A DNA stretch of 64,000 bases from Tardiphaga sp. Its GTDB lineage: Bacteria; Pseudomonadota; Alphaproteobacteria; Rhizobiales; Xanthobacteraceae. The stretch is from contig JASBVG010000017.1 of assembly GCA_030147505.1 (NCBI GenBank), positions 1 to 64,000 of the forward strand. The letters are read 5' to 3'. Below the pieces are notes generated by a model, which saw only the letters and a program-made list of their open reading frames with translations, was not told the DNA's origin and did no database searches. Position 1 is the first letter of the stretch, and every line of letters starts with the position of its first letter. Positions 36,716-46,166 of this stretch are shown in pieces. The translations under genes were made by a program, and so were the position numbers.

Positions 36716-37459
36716 ATGACCCAGACCCTGACCTCCGAAACCTCCGATACCGTTCGCAAGACGCTGGAATATGTCCGGCACCACCGGCTCGCCAAGGGCG
36801 ACCGGCTGCCGTCCGAGCGCAATCTGTCGGATCGGTTCGGTGTCACCCGCAGCTCTGTCCGCGAGGCGCTGGCGGTGCTGGATTCCATGCGCATCACCGA
36901 GCGCAAGGCGAAGTCCGGCATCTTCCTGCGCACCACGCCGGATGATGGCGGGCTCGACGCGCTGGTGCTGCAGGCCGATCTCGGCGTCCCTTTCGATGCG
37001 CAGCTCACCCGCGATGCCATCGAGGCGCGTATCATCTGCGAGGAACAGGCGTTTCGTCTCGCCTGCCAGCGCCGCACCGAGGCCGATCTCGCCAAGTTGA
37101 GCGGCCTGCTCGACACCTATGCCGTGCTCGCCGCCAATGGTCGCAACATGGCCGACGAGGATGTCGAATTCCATCTCGCAGTTGCCGCCGCGAGTCAGAA
37201 CCGCATTCTCGTGCGCACGATCACGCCGCTGATGCTCATGAGCACGCGCGGGCGTCGTCGTTATTTCGCATCGGCCGAGCTGCGCCAGCGTTCGCTCGAC
37301 GATCACCGCGCCTTCTTCGCCGCCATCGAGGCCCGTGATGAGGCCCTGGTCGTGAAGCTCGTGCACGACCATGTGCACACCGCCGCCGCCGATATCCAGG
37401 CGCTGAACGAGGCCGTCGCCGAGGCGCAGGACGCGGGAACTTCAGACACAACCACCTGA
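36716..37459 (+). CDS. GntR/FadR-family transcription regulator
   Basis: The 247-residue regulator has an N-terminal winged helix (RLPSERNLSDRFGVTRSSVR, EALAVLDSM). An all-helical FCD ligand domain (90-235) follows, with Asp/His candidates for metal-bound carboxylate. The branched-chain amino acid-type binding protein gene starts 90 bp later and is its likely target. Confidence 0.9.
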   Translation: MTQTLTSETSDTVRKTLEYVRHHRLAKGDRLPSERNLSDRFGVTRSSVREALAVLDSMRITERKAKSGIFLRTTPDDGGLDALVLQADLGVPFDAQLTRDAIEARIICEEQAFRLACQRRTEADLAKLSGLLDTYAVLAANGRNMADEDVEFHLAVAAASQNRILVRTITPLMLMSTRGRRRYFASAELRQRSLDDHRAFFAAIEARDEALVVKLVHDHVHTAAADIQALNEAVAEAQDAGTSDTTT

Positions 37460-37549
37460 CAGGGCCGCCGATAAATCCCGACCAACGGGAAGGCCATTCT
37501 TCACGCGGCAAGGTCCGCATCCCAGGAAACGCAAAAGAAGGATCAAAAA

Positions 37550-38809
37550 ATGCGTATCTCCACGACCCCCGTGGCCGCGTCAGCGGCCATTCGATGCATT
37601 GCCGTGCTCGCTGTTGCGGGCATGATGGCGGCCAGCCCGGCGCTGGCGCAGAAAAAATATGGTCCCGGCGCCAGCGACACCGAAATCAAGATCGGCAACA
37701 CGGTGCCCTATAGCGGTCCGGCGTCGGCTTACGGCATTCTCGGCAAGTCCTATGCGGCCTATTTCAAGCTGATCAACGACCAGGGCGGCATCAATGGCCG
37801 CAAGATCAACTTCATCAGCTACGACGACGGCTATTCGCCGCCGAAGACCGTCGAGCAGACCCGAAAGCTCGTCGAGAGCGACGAGGTGATGGCGATCGTC
37901 GGCAATGTCGGCACCGCAGCCAATGCTGCGATTCAAAAGTATCTCAACGCAAAGAAGACGCCGCAGCTCTTCCTTGCCACCGGCGCGACGCGCTGGAACG
38001 ATCCGAAGCAGTTTCCATGGACCATGGGCTGGTTGCCGAGCTACCACGCCGAAGCGCTCGCCTATGCAAAGTATCTGCTGAAGGAAAAGCCGGACGCGAA
38101 AATCGGCGTGTTCTTCCAGAACGACGACTTCGGCAAGGACTACGTGAAGGGCCTGAAGGAAGGTCTCGGTGACAAGGCGGCGTCGATGATCGTGATGGAG
38201 ACGAGCTATGAGGTCTCCGAGCCGACGGTCGACAGCCACATCGTCAAGCTGAAGGCGGCCGGCGTCGATACGATCTTCTCCTTCGCGACGGGCAAGTTCG
38301 CCGCGCAGTCGATCAAGAAGGTCGCCGAGCTCGGCTGGAAGCCGCTGCATATCGTGCCGAATGCCTCGTCGTCGCTCGGCAGCGTGATCCGTCCGGCGGG
38401 ATTCGAGAATGCGCAGGACGTGGTGTCCGCCACCTTCGCCAAGGATCCGACCGATCCGCAGTGGAAGGACGATCCGGGCATGCAGAAGTTCTACGCCTAT
38501 GTGGAGAAGTACATTCCCGAAGGGAAAGCGATGGAGAGCACCGTGCTGTCCGGCTACAGCATCGCCCAGACCATGGTGGCCGCGCTGCAGCAGTGCGGGG
38601 ACGATCTCACCCACGAGAACCTGATGAGGCAGGCCGCCAATCTGAAGGGCCTGCAGCTCGATGGCTTGCTGCCGGGCGTGACCGTCAACACGTCAGCGAC
38701 TGACTTCTCGCCCATCGATCAGTTTCAGATGATGAGCTTCAAGGGCGAGCGCTGGCAGCGCTTCGGCGAGATCATCAAGGGTGAAGCGCCGGCAGTCGCA
38801 GGTCGCTGA
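37550..38809 (+). CDS. Branched-chain amino acid-type ABC substrate-binding protein
   Basis: The 419-residue periplasmic protein has a signal peptide (to about residue 34, PALAQ) and the LivJ/type I binding fold (IKIGNTVPYSGPASAYGILG, INDQGGINGRKINFI). Such proteins bind Leu/Ile/Val, amides or aromatic acids. No permease or ATPase genes are adjacent, so it is an orphan unless they lie elsewhere. ATG 37550 follows AAGGATCA. Confidence 0.93.
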   Translation: MRISTTPVAASAAIRCIAVLAVAGMMAASPALAQKKYGPGASDTEIKIGNTVPYSGPASAYGILGKSYAAYFKLINDQGGINGRKINFISYDDGYSPPKTVEQTRKLVESDEVMAIVGNVGTAANAAIQKYLNAKKTPQLFLATGATRWNDPKQFPWTMGWLPSYHAEALAYAKYLLKEKPDAKIGVFFQNDDFGKDYVKGLKEGLGDKAASMIVMETSYEVSEPTVDSHIVKLKAAGVDTIFSFATGKFAAQSIKKVAELGWKPLHIVPNASSSLGSVIRPAGFENAQDVVSATFAKDPTDPQWKDDPGMQKFYAYVEKYIPEGKAMESTVLSGYSIAQTMVAALQQCGDDLTHENLMRQAANLKGLQLDGLLPGVTVNTSATDFSPIDQFQMMSFKGERWQRFGEIIKGEAPAVAGR

Positions 38810-38994
38810 TCCTTCCTCGTCTCCGGATGTAGCGCGGCGCAGCTGTACCGGGACGACATCGAGCAGGCGGGGCCCGGACGCGCCGCCTGCGTCGAAAGGT
38901 TCATTGTCCATTCATGACGATAAGATTACGATTTTGTGACATGTCCGCGGGTCCGGTTGCGGCGTGAGCCCATCGGCGCTGGCCGGGGAGGGCA

Positions 38995-40770
38995 GTGTCC
39001 TTGCCGGGTGTTCGCAGGCAAGCCATGCTGTCGTCGTCGATCCCAGACTCTCCGGCGCAGGCCGGCAGTCGCCCCAGGGCAGGTCTGGCTGCCTGCTGGC
39101 GGATGGCATGTCACGCGCCGCTGCGGACCGCGCTGATTGCGATCATTCACATCCTCGCATTCTATGTGCTCGCCTCTGTCGAGTACGGCCCTTTCGCGAT
39201 GGCGATGGCAGGGCTGACCTGGGCGCTGCTGAACTTTCTCTTTCTTGCCGTTTTCAGCCGGCCCGGGGTCAGCGCCGTCCTGGCGCTGTTGCTGGTTGCG
39301 GCACTGATCGTGCTGTCGCAGTTCAAATACGGCATCACCCAGCTGACGCTGACCTTCCTCGATTTCCTGATCGTCGACCGTGACACGATCTCCTTCCTGC
39401 ATTCGATCTTTCCGCAGCTGCGCAGCTGGCTGCTGATCGCTGCGGCGGTCGCGCTGCCGCTGCTGTGGACGATATGGCGTGCCGATCCCTATCGTCTGCG
39501 CCGTCGCACGGCGCTCGGCTGTGCTGGCGCCTGCATGCTCGGCATTGTCGTGATGTCGGCGGCCCAACCCGAAAAGCCGTGGGAGCCGTTCCAGGGTGTC
39601 AACCACATCTCCAATCTCGCGCGCTCCGGCGTTGTCGCCGTATCGCATCTGACGGCCACCGGCTGGATCGAAGCCGATGCCAAGAGCCTCGTCAGCTCCG
39701 CACAGGCGGCGCCGATGACCGAATGCGAGCCGGGCGTGAAGCGACCGAACATCGTGATGGTGCTGGACGAGTCGAGCTTCGACATTTCCGCAGCGCCGGG
39801 CATCAAGGTGCCTGCGGGCTATCATGATTTCTTCGCCTCGGCCGACGGCCAGCACCGCAGGCTCATCACCGAATCCAGCGGTGGGCCGACCTGGTACACC
39901 GAGTTCAACATTTTCACCGGCCTGTCAGCGCGCTCCTTCGGCGCGATGAAGTTCTACGTCACCCGCATCGCCGCCGGGAAAATCTCGCGCGGCCTGCCGC
40001 AGGCGCTGCAGCGCTGCGGTTACAAGACTTTTTCGCTCTATCCGACCTTCGGCAATTTCCTCAGCGCCCGCAGCTTCCAGCAGGGCGCAGGGATCGATGG
40101 CTTCATCGACATGGCCGCCATGGGCGTCACCGAGGACATGCAGCCCGACAGATTCTATTTCGATCAGGCGAAGGAGCTGATCGCGCGCGAGAGCAAATCG
40201 GATCAGCCGATCTTCGTGCTGGTCTATCTCACCGCCAATCATTTCCCGTGGACGACGACCTATCGCGACGACCTGACCCCGGCCGGCTGGCAGGCGCCGG
40301 GCAACGCGCCGGAAGTGGACGAATATATTCGCCGCCAGGCGATGACGGCCGCCGACTACAATGCGTTTGTCGCGCAGTTGAAGAAGGATCATCCGAACGA
40401 GCCGTTCCTGCTGGTGCGCTTCGGCGATCATCAGCCGGCCATCGCGCAGAAACTGCTGGAGCCGGAGATCAAGCAGACCAAGCGCGCCGATCGCATCATG
40501 AATCACGACCCGCGCTACTACACGACCTACTATGCCATCGATGCGCTGAACTATCGGCCGGAGCTGTCATCGGCATTGCCGACGCTGGATGCCGCCTATC
40601 TTCCGCTCATGGTGCAGGAGGCCGCCCGTGTGCCGCTCGATCCGTCCTTTATCGAGCAGAAGAAGATCATGCAGCGCTGCAAGGGCGTGTTCTATGGCTG
40701 CAAGGGTGGCGATGAAGCGAGCCGATTCAACCGCATTTTGATCGATGCGGGAATGATCAAGAATTTGTAG
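38995..40770 (+). CDS. Membrane-anchored sulfatase-fold hydrolase/transferase
   Basis: A protein of about 590 residues: four or five N-terminal helices (to about 175), then an alkaline-phosphatase-superfamily domain. NIVMVLDESSFD holds the metal-binding and nucleophile region, where the usual Thr appears to be Ser. LTANHFPW and FGDHQPA supply further metal ligands. It is like phosphoethanolamine or phosphoglycerol transferases acting on lipids or periplasmic glucans. GTG 38995 has the site GGGGAGGG; ATG 39025 is an alternative. It is preceded by about 185 bp without a gene. Confidence 0.85.
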   Translation: MSLPGVRRQAMLSSSIPDSPAQAGSRPRAGLAACWRMACHAPLRTALIAIIHILAFYVLASVEYGPFAMAMAGLTWALLNFLFLAVFSRPGVSAVLALLLVAALIVLSQFKYGITQLTLTFLDFLIVDRDTISFLHSIFPQLRSWLLIAAAVALPLLWTIWRADPYRLRRRTALGCAGACMLGIVVMSAAQPEKPWEPFQGVNHISNLARSGVVAVSHLTATGWIEADAKSLVSSAQAAPMTECEPGVKRPNIVMVLDESSFDISAAPGIKVPAGYHDFFASADGQHRRLITESSGGPTWYTEFNIFTGLSARSFGAMKFYVTRIAAGKISRGLPQALQRCGYKTFSLYPTFGNFLSARSFQQGAGIDGFIDMAAMGVTEDMQPDRFYFDQAKELIARESKSDQPIFVLVYLTANHFPWTTTYRDDLTPAGWQAPGNAPEVDEYIRRQAMTAADYNAFVAQLKKDHPNEPFLLVRFGDHQPAIAQKLLEPEIKQTKRADRIMNHDPRYYTTYYAIDALNYRPELSSALPTLDAAYLPLMVQEAARVPLDPSFIEQKKIMQRCKGVFYGCKGGDEASRFNRILIDAGMIKNL

Positions 40771-40795
40771 CTCTGACCCTCACCCCAACTCCGCC

Positions 40796-40902
40796 CCTCA
40801 TCCTGAGGAGCCGCGCAGCGGCGTCTCGAAGGATGGCCGCAACTCCGTACGTCACAGCTCATGGTTCGAGACGCGCGCAAGGGCGCGCTCCTCACCATGA
40901 GG
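40796..40902. repeat. Palindromic repeat, CCTCATxxTGAGGAG type
   Basis: CCTCATCCTGAGGAGCCGCG at the left and GCGCGCTCCTCACCATGAGG at the right face each other around GTCTCGAAGGATGG ... CATGGTTCGAGACGCG. This is the widespread intergenic palindrome of Bradyrhizobium and Rhodopseudomonas, known to me from many loci. It lies between two converging genes and may serve as a terminator. Confidence 0.85.
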
Positions 40903-40912
40903 GACTGAGCTT

Positions 40913-42469
40913 TCACTTCCCGATCCGCTCCCACATCCACCGCGCCACGCTGTCCGGCGAACTCGTCGCATCATTCCCTGCGGCGCGCAAATTTGCCTCC
41001 CGCATCAGCGGCAGGTCGATCTTGCCCAGCAGCGGCTGCAACGCGCCGCGCAGCTTCTCATCGCCCGCACGTTTCGGCGACAGCAGCATGATCGCATCAT
41101 AGGGCGGGATCGCATGCCGGGGATCATCCAGCACCACCAGATCATATTTCGCGATCAGCCCGTCGCTCGTATAGCCGGCGATCACGTCGACCTCGCCGGA
41201 ATTGACCGCGGCATACATGAAGTCGGGCTGCATCACGCGCTGCGCCTTGAACGACAGGCCGTAGGCTTTCTGCAATCCGGCCCATTCCGGCCGCGAGAAG
41301 AACTCGTAGTCGCCGGCTATCGTCATGTTGCCGGCCCGCGCCGCGAGATCGGCCGCCGATCTGATTCCGAGCGATTCCGCCTTCGCCCTTGGCATCACCA
41401 GCGCATAGGCATTGGCGAAGCCGAGTTCGCCGAGCAGCGTGATGTTCGATTTTGCCAGTGTCGCCTTCAGTTCGGTCAGCAACTGCTCGCGCGGCAGGAT
41501 CTCGCTGCGATGAAACTGGTTGGCCCATAGGGTGCCGGAATAATCGACATAGACATCGATATCGCCCGAGGCGAGCGCATCATAGATCACGCTGGAGCCG
41601 AGCCCTTGTCGCGTCGATGTCGCCAGCCCTGCTGCTTGCAGACGCTGTGACATCAAGGCCGCGAGAACATATTGCTCGGTAAAGGTCTTGGCGCCGACCA
41701 TGACGCGCGTGCCGGAGCGTGCCAGGGACGGCACCAGCGTTGCGATCACCAGCGCAGCGATGCCGAGGACACCCGCCAGCATGCGCGGGCGACTGCGCTG
41801 GCGAATGCCCGCTTCGATCAGGGCCAGGAATTGATCGACCGCGAGCGCGAGCACCGCAGCCGCCACGCAGCCAAAAATCACCAGCACCCAGTTCTGTGTC
41901 TGCAGGCCGGCAAAGATGTAGTTTCCCAGCGAGGTCTGCCCGATCGGCGTGGAGAGCGTCGCCGTGCCGATTACCCACACCGCCGAGGTGCGGATGCCGG
42001 CCATGATCACCGGAAGCGCCAGCGGCAGCTCCACCATCACGAGCGATTGCCGCGGCGTCATGCCGACGCCCTGCGCCGCTTCCGTGAGCGCGGGATCGAT
42101 GCCGTTGAGCCCGGTGACGGTGTTGCGCAGCACGGGCAGCATTGAATACAGCGCCAAGGCCAGCACCGCCGGCAGGAAGCCGAAGGCGGAGAAGCCGGCG
42201 CCGAACCAGTTCAGGGACAGCGAAGCCAGCGCCAGCAGCAACGGATAGAACAGTGCCAGCAGCGCGAGGCCCGGCACGGTCTGCACCACGCCGGCGATGC
42301 CGAGCAGGGTGCCACGCAGGAAGGGATGACGGCGCACCGAGATGGCGAGTGGCAGGCTGATCGCGAGACCGAGCGCCAGCGCGGAAAGGCTGACGCGCAC
42401 ATGGCTGCCGAGATAATCGGGCAGGTGACCCAGTGCCTCGCTCCAGCGGGGATCGCCAGCAAGGGTCAT
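40913..42469 (-). CDS. Osmoprotectant/choline-type ABC transporter, fused permease and binding protein
   Basis: In this 518-residue protein the N-terminal part (1-215) is an OpuCB-like permease with about six helices and the loop EAAQGVGMTPRQSLVMVELP. After a linker helix the C-terminal part (about 250-518) is an OpuAC-like binding domain (VMVGAKTFTEQYVLAALMSQ, then YDALASGDIDVYVDYSGTLW). Known members carry glycine betaine, choline or related solutes (EgtU-type fusions bind ergothioneine). The fused layout replaces two genes; the ATPase is encoded next to it with a 4-bp overlap. Confidence 0.9.
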   Translation of the reverse strand: MTLAGDPRWSEALGHLPDYLGSHVRVSLSALALGLAISLPLAISVRRHPFLRGTLLGIAGVVQTVPGLALLALFYPLLLALASLSLNWFGAGFSAFGFLPAVLALALYSMLPVLRNTVTGLNGIDPALTEAAQGVGMTPRQSLVMVELPLALPVIMAGIRTSAVWVIGTATLSTPIGQTSLGNYIFAGLQTQNWVLVIFGCVAAAVLALAVDQFLALIEAGIRQRSRPRMLAGVLGIAALVIATLVPSLARSGTRVMVGAKTFTEQYVLAALMSQRLQAAGLATSTRQGLGSSVIYDALASGDIDVYVDYSGTLWANQFHRSEILPREQLLTELKATLAKSNITLLGELGFANAYALVMPRAKAESLGIRSAADLAARAGNMTIAGDYEFFSRPEWAGLQKAYGLSFKAQRVMQPDFMYAAVNSGEVDVIAGYTSDGLIAKYDLVVLDDPRHAIPPYDAIMLLSPKRAGDEKLRGALQPLLGKIDLPLMREANLRAAGNDATSSPDSVARWMWERIGK

Positions 42470-43245
42470 GAGCGGCCCTTCGCCATCAATTGCTGCAGCC
42501 GTTCCGCCTGGCGGCGCGGTGTGCTCAGCAATTCGCCGACGAAGGCATCGCCACTGGCCGCCAGTTCCTTCGGCGTGCCTTGCGCGATCAGCCGACCGGC
42601 TTTCATCACTGCGATGCGATCGGCCAGCAAGATCGCTTCGGTCATGTCATGGGTGATCATGACGGTGGTGAGCTTCAGATTGCGATGCAGCGCGCGAAAG
42701 TCATCGCTGAGCGCATCGCGCGTCAGTGGATCGAGCGCGCCGAAGGGTTCATCCATCAGCATGATGCGCGGGTTCGCCGCGAGCGCGCGGGCCACGCCGA
42801 CGCGCTGGCGTTGGCCCCCGGAGAGTTCATGCGGATAACGGTCGCGGTGGTTGCGGTCGAGCCGCACCAGCGTGAGCAATTCATCGACCCGCGCGGAAAT
42901 CTCCGGCGCTGCCGTGCCCATCAGCTTCGGGGTTATGCCGATATTGCCCGCAATCGTCATATGCGGGAACAGTCCGCCATTCTGCACGACATAGCCGATA
43001 CCCCTGCGCAATGCGATCGGATCGGCATTGGAAACATTCTCGCCGGCGACATGGACCTCGCCGCCGTCAGACGTGATCAGCCGGTTGGCGAGACGGAGCA
43101 GGGTGGTCTTCCCAGAGCCGGAACTGCCCACCACTGCGAGCAGTTCACCATCCATCACGTCGAGCGAGACATCGTCCAGCGCCGTGACGCGGCCGTCATC
43201 GAAGCGTTTGGTGACGTGCCTGAAGCTGATCGCAACGGAGCTCAT
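42466..43245 (-). CDS. ABC transporter ATPase (OpuCA/ProV type)
   Basis: The 259-residue ATPase has Walker A GSSGSGKTTLLRLANRLI, signature LSGGQRQRVGVARAL and Walker B RIMLMDEPFGALDPLTR. The LANRLI and IGYVVQNGGLFPHMTI segments are of the quaternary-amine type. Start ATG 43245 (MSSVAISFRHVTKRF) is chosen over GTG 43260. It powers the fused permease/binding protein encoded just downstream. Confidence 0.92.
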   Translation of the reverse strand: MSSVAISFRHVTKRFDDGRVTALDDVSLDVMDGELLAVVGSSGSGKTTLLRLANRLITSDGGEVHVAGENVSNADPIALRRGIGYVVQNGGLFPHMTIAGNIGITPKLMGTAAPEISARVDELLTLVRLDRNHRDRYPHELSGGQRQRVGVARALAANPRIMLMDEPFGALDPLTRDALSDDFRALHRNLKLTTVMITHDMTEAILLADRIAVMKAGRLIAQGTPKELAASGDAFVGELLSTPRRQAERLQQLMAKGRS

Positions 43246-43356
43246 GACTTCGACTAACACGGCGGCGTGTGGCCACCAAGCCAGGCCGGGCGTTGAAAAA
43301 GCCGCGTTGCAGCGCTACAGCGGAAACAACGGGACAGTCTCTTGGGGGAAACGCGC

Positions 43357-44190
43357 GTGCAGACGACGGAAGCCGCGGCATCGATGGCGGTGGCGCTGGA
43401 TGACGCGACGGTGGCATTCGATGTCGCCGGCGGCAGTGTCTATACGGCGGTGGAGACGGCGACCTTGCGCGTGGCGGATGGCGAATTCGTCGCCATTGTC
43501 GGGCCCACCGGCTGTGGCAAGTCCACACTGCTCAATGTCGCTGCCGGCCTGCTGCAACCGGCATCGGGCAGCGTCCGCATTTTCGATCAGCCGCTGAGCG
43601 GCCTCAACAGCCAGGCCGGCTATCTCTTCCAGGCCGATGCCTTGTTCCCGTGGAAGACGGCGCGGGACAATGTCGCCATCGGGCTCGAAGTCGCCGGCGT
43701 TGCAAGGAATGAAGCCGCCGAGCGTGCGCAGGGCTGGCTCAATGCCGTCGGCCTCGGCGCCTTCGCCGCCCGCTATCCGCATATGCTGTCCGGCGGCCAG
43801 CGCAAGCGCGTGGCGCTGGCGCAGGTGCTGATCCGCGATCCCAAAATCCTGCTGATGGACGAGCCGTTCGGGCCGCTCGACGCGCAGACCCGGCAGGTGA
43901 TGGGCAATCTGCTGCTCGATCTCTGGACCAAACACCGCAAGGCCGTGCTGTTCGTCACCCACGATCTCGAAGAGGCCATCGCCTTGGCCGACCGCGTCGT
44001 CATCATGTCGGCTGGCCCGAGCGCGCGTATCATCGGCGACTGGCGCGTGCCGCTACCGCGGCCGCGCGACATTTTCGAGGTCCGTCTCGACAAGGACTTT
44101 CACGCCCTGCATCGCGAGATCTGGAGCGTGCTCAAGGACGAGGTCATGAAGACCTATGCGCAGGCCGCCGGCACCGGAGGCGCCGCATGA
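43357..44190 (+). CDS. ABC transporter ATPase, nitrate/sulfonate/taurine type
   Basis: The ATPase has about 277 residues, with Walker A VGPTGCGKSTLLN, the segment GYLFQADALFPWKTARDNV, signature LSGGQRKRVALAQ, Walker B ILLMDEPFGPLDAQTR and the switch VTHDLEEA. This is the SsuB/TauB/NrtD pattern. GTG 43357 lies six bases after GGGGGAA and is preferred over TTG 43342. Its stop overlaps the permease start. Confidence 0.92.
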   Translation: MQTTEAAASMAVALDDATVAFDVAGGSVYTAVETATLRVADGEFVAIVGPTGCGKSTLLNVAAGLLQPASGSVRIFDQPLSGLNSQAGYLFQADALFPWKTARDNVAIGLEVAGVARNEAAERAQGWLNAVGLGAFAARYPHMLSGGQRKRVALAQVLIRDPKILLMDEPFGPLDAQTRQVMGNLLLDLWTKHRKAVLFVTHDLEEAIALADRVVIMSAGPSARIIGDWRVPLPRPRDIFEVRLDKDFHALHREIWSVLKDEVMKTYAQAAGTGGAA

Positions 44191-44966
44191 AGCGCTCGAC
44201 CTTGCTGCTCTGCCAGATTTTTGTCGCCGTCGTCGCCATGGCCCTGTGGCATGTGCTCACCAGCGTCGAGATTTTCGGCCGCATTCTTCTGCCGCCATTC
44301 TTCTTTTCGACGCCATCGGATGTGTTCAACCAGGTCGTGGCCTGGTTCGTGTCCGGCATGATCTGGAAACATCTTGGGATCACGCTGCTGGAATCGCTGC
44401 TGGCTTTCTTGATCGGCTCGACGCTCGGCGTCCTGATCGGTTTCTGGTTCGCGCGCCAGCCGCTGCTGGCCGCGATCTTCGATCCCTATGTGAAGATGGC
44501 CAATGCGCTGCCGCGCGTGGTGCTTGCGCCGATCTTCGCGCTGTGGCTCGGCCTCGGTATCTGGTCGAAGGTGGCGCTCGGCGTCACGCTGGTGTTCTTC
44601 ATCGTGTTCTTCAACGTCTATCAGGGCGTCAAGGAAGTCTCACCCGCGGTGCTCGCCAATGGCCGCATGCTCGGGATGAGCGAGCGGCAGTTGATGCGCC
44701 ACGTGTTCTGGCCTTCGGCGCTGTCCTGGATGTTCTCCTCGCTGCACACCTCGGTGGGGTTTGCCGTGGTCGGCGCCGTCGTCGGCGAATATCTCGGTTC
44801 GGCCGCCGGTCTCGGCTATGTGATTCAGCAGGCGGAAGGCACGTTCGATGTGGCCGGCGTGTTCGCTGGCATGTTCGTGCTCGCGGTATTCGTGATCGCC
44901 ATCGATCTCCTGGTCAGCGTGGTCGAAAAGCGGCTGCTGGTGTGGAAGCCGGATGCGCGTAGCTGA
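44187..44966 (+). CDS. ABC transporter permease, nitrate/sulfonate/taurine type
   Basis: The 259-residue protein has six helices and the coupling loop VSPAVLANGRMLGMSERQLM. It matches SsuC/TauC permeases. Coupled to the ATPase by a 4-bp overlap; the binding protein gene follows after a repeat. Confidence 0.92.
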   Translation: MKRSTLLLCQIFVAVVAMALWHVLTSVEIFGRILLPPFFFSTPSDVFNQVVAWFVSGMIWKHLGITLLESLLAFLIGSTLGVLIGFWFARQPLLAAIFDPYVKMANALPRVVLAPIFALWLGLGIWSKVALGVTLVFFIVFFNVYQGVKEVSPAVLANGRMLGMSERQLMRHVFWPSALSWMFSSLHTSVGFAVVGAVVGEYLGSAAGLGYVIQQAEGTFDVAGVFAGMFVLAVFVIAIDLLVSVVEKRLLVWKPDARS

Positions 44967-44968
44967 GC

Positions 44969-45057
44969 CGTCGGCGGATTAGCCAAAGGCGTAATCCGCC
45001 GCAGAGCTTCAACTTTGCAGTCGGCTGGCGGATGACGCTGCGCTAATCCGCCCTACG
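44969..45057. repeat. Palindromic repeat, GGCGGATTA type
   Basis: GGCGGATTAGCCAAAGGCG and the right part GCGCTAATCCGCCCTACG, with inner copies TAATCCGCC and GGCGGATGACGC. This is another known intergenic repeat of this bacterial group. It sits inside the ABC operon between the permease and the binding protein. Confidence 0.8.
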
Positions 45058-45137
45058 GCTGAGCAGATCTCTGTGCTAGGAGAGGTGGGCACGCTTCGCG
45101 TTGTCCACTCTGCAGAAGAAACCATCGGGAGACCCGC

Positions 45138-46142
45138 ATGCTGCGATTTGTATTGGCGCTCATCGTCACGCTTGGCTTCACCCAGACCGCCGCCGCGCAA
45201 ACGAAGGTCACCATCGCCATCGGTGGTGGCGCATGCCTCTGCTATCTGCCGACCGTCCTCGCCAAGCAACTCGGTGAATATGAGAAGGCCGGGCTCGATG
45301 TTGAACTGGTCGATCTCAAAGGCGGCTCCGACGCATTGAAGGCCGTGCTCGGCGGCAGCGCCGATGTGGTGTCCGGCTATTTCGATCACTGCGTCAATCT
45401 CGCCGCCAAGAAGCAGGAGCTGCAGAGCTTCGTGGTCTATGATCGCTATCCCGGCCTCGTGCTCGTGGTATCGCCGAAGCAAACGGGCAAGATCAACTCC
45501 ATCAAGGATCTGGCCGGCAAGAAAGTCGGCGTCAGCGCGCCCGGCTCATCCACCGACTTCTTCCTCAAATATCAGCTCAGGAAGAACGGGCTCGATCCGG
45601 CAGGCACCGCGGTGATCGGCATCGGTCTCGGCGCCACCGCGGTGGCGGCGATGCAGCAAGGGCAGATCGATGCGGCCGTGATGCTCGATCCCGCCGTCAC
45701 CGTGCTCCGGGGTAGCCACAAAGACTTCAAGATTCTCAGCGATACACGCACCCAGAAGGACACGCTGGATGTATTCGGCGGCGAATATCCAGGCGGTGCG
45801 CTCTACACCACCGTGGCCTGGATCAAGAGCCACGACAAGGAAGTGCAGGCGCTCACCAACGCAATGATGAACACGCTGAAATGGATCCACACCCATTCGC
45901 CGGAAGAAATCATGGCGAAGATGCCGGAGACAATGGTGGGCAAGGACAAGGAGCTCTATCTTGCCGCGCTCAGAAACACGATCCCGATGTATTCCGAGAC
46001 GGGGCTGATGGATCCCAAAGGCGCGGCCGCCGTGCTCGCGGTGTTCAGCGAAGGCTCGCCCGAGGTTGCGAAGGCGAATATCGATGTCAGCAAGACCTAT
46101 ACGAACAGATATGTCGAGCAGTACAAGGCGAATGCAAAATAG
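45138..46142 (+). CDS. ABC substrate-binding protein, NMT1/SsuA-like
   Basis: The 334-residue periplasmic protein has a signal peptide (to about 20, AAAQT) and the type II fold of the NMT1/THI5/SsuA group (LAKQLGEYEKAGLDVELVDL, DLAGKKVGVSAPGSSTDFFL). Substrate could be a sulfonate, nitrate-like anion, pyrimidine or aromatic acid. It forms one system with the ATPase and permease upstream. Confidence 0.9.
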   Translation: MLRFVLALIVTLGFTQTAAAQTKVTIAIGGGACLCYLPTVLAKQLGEYEKAGLDVELVDLKGGSDALKAVLGGSADVVSGYFDHCVNLAAKKQELQSFVVYDRYPGLVLVVSPKQTGKINSIKDLAGKKVGVSAPGSSTDFFLKYQLRKNGLDPAGTAVIGIGLGATAVAAMQQGQIDAAVMLDPAVTVLRGSHKDFKILSDTRTQKDTLDVFGGEYPGGALYTTVAWIKSHDKEVQALTNAMMNTLKWIHTHSPEEIMAKMPETMVGKDKELYLAALRNTIPMYSETGLMDPKGAAAVLAVFSEGSPEVAKANIDVSKTYTNRYVEQYKANAK

Positions 46143-46166
46143 ACTTCGGACGAGAGTGGGACGCTG

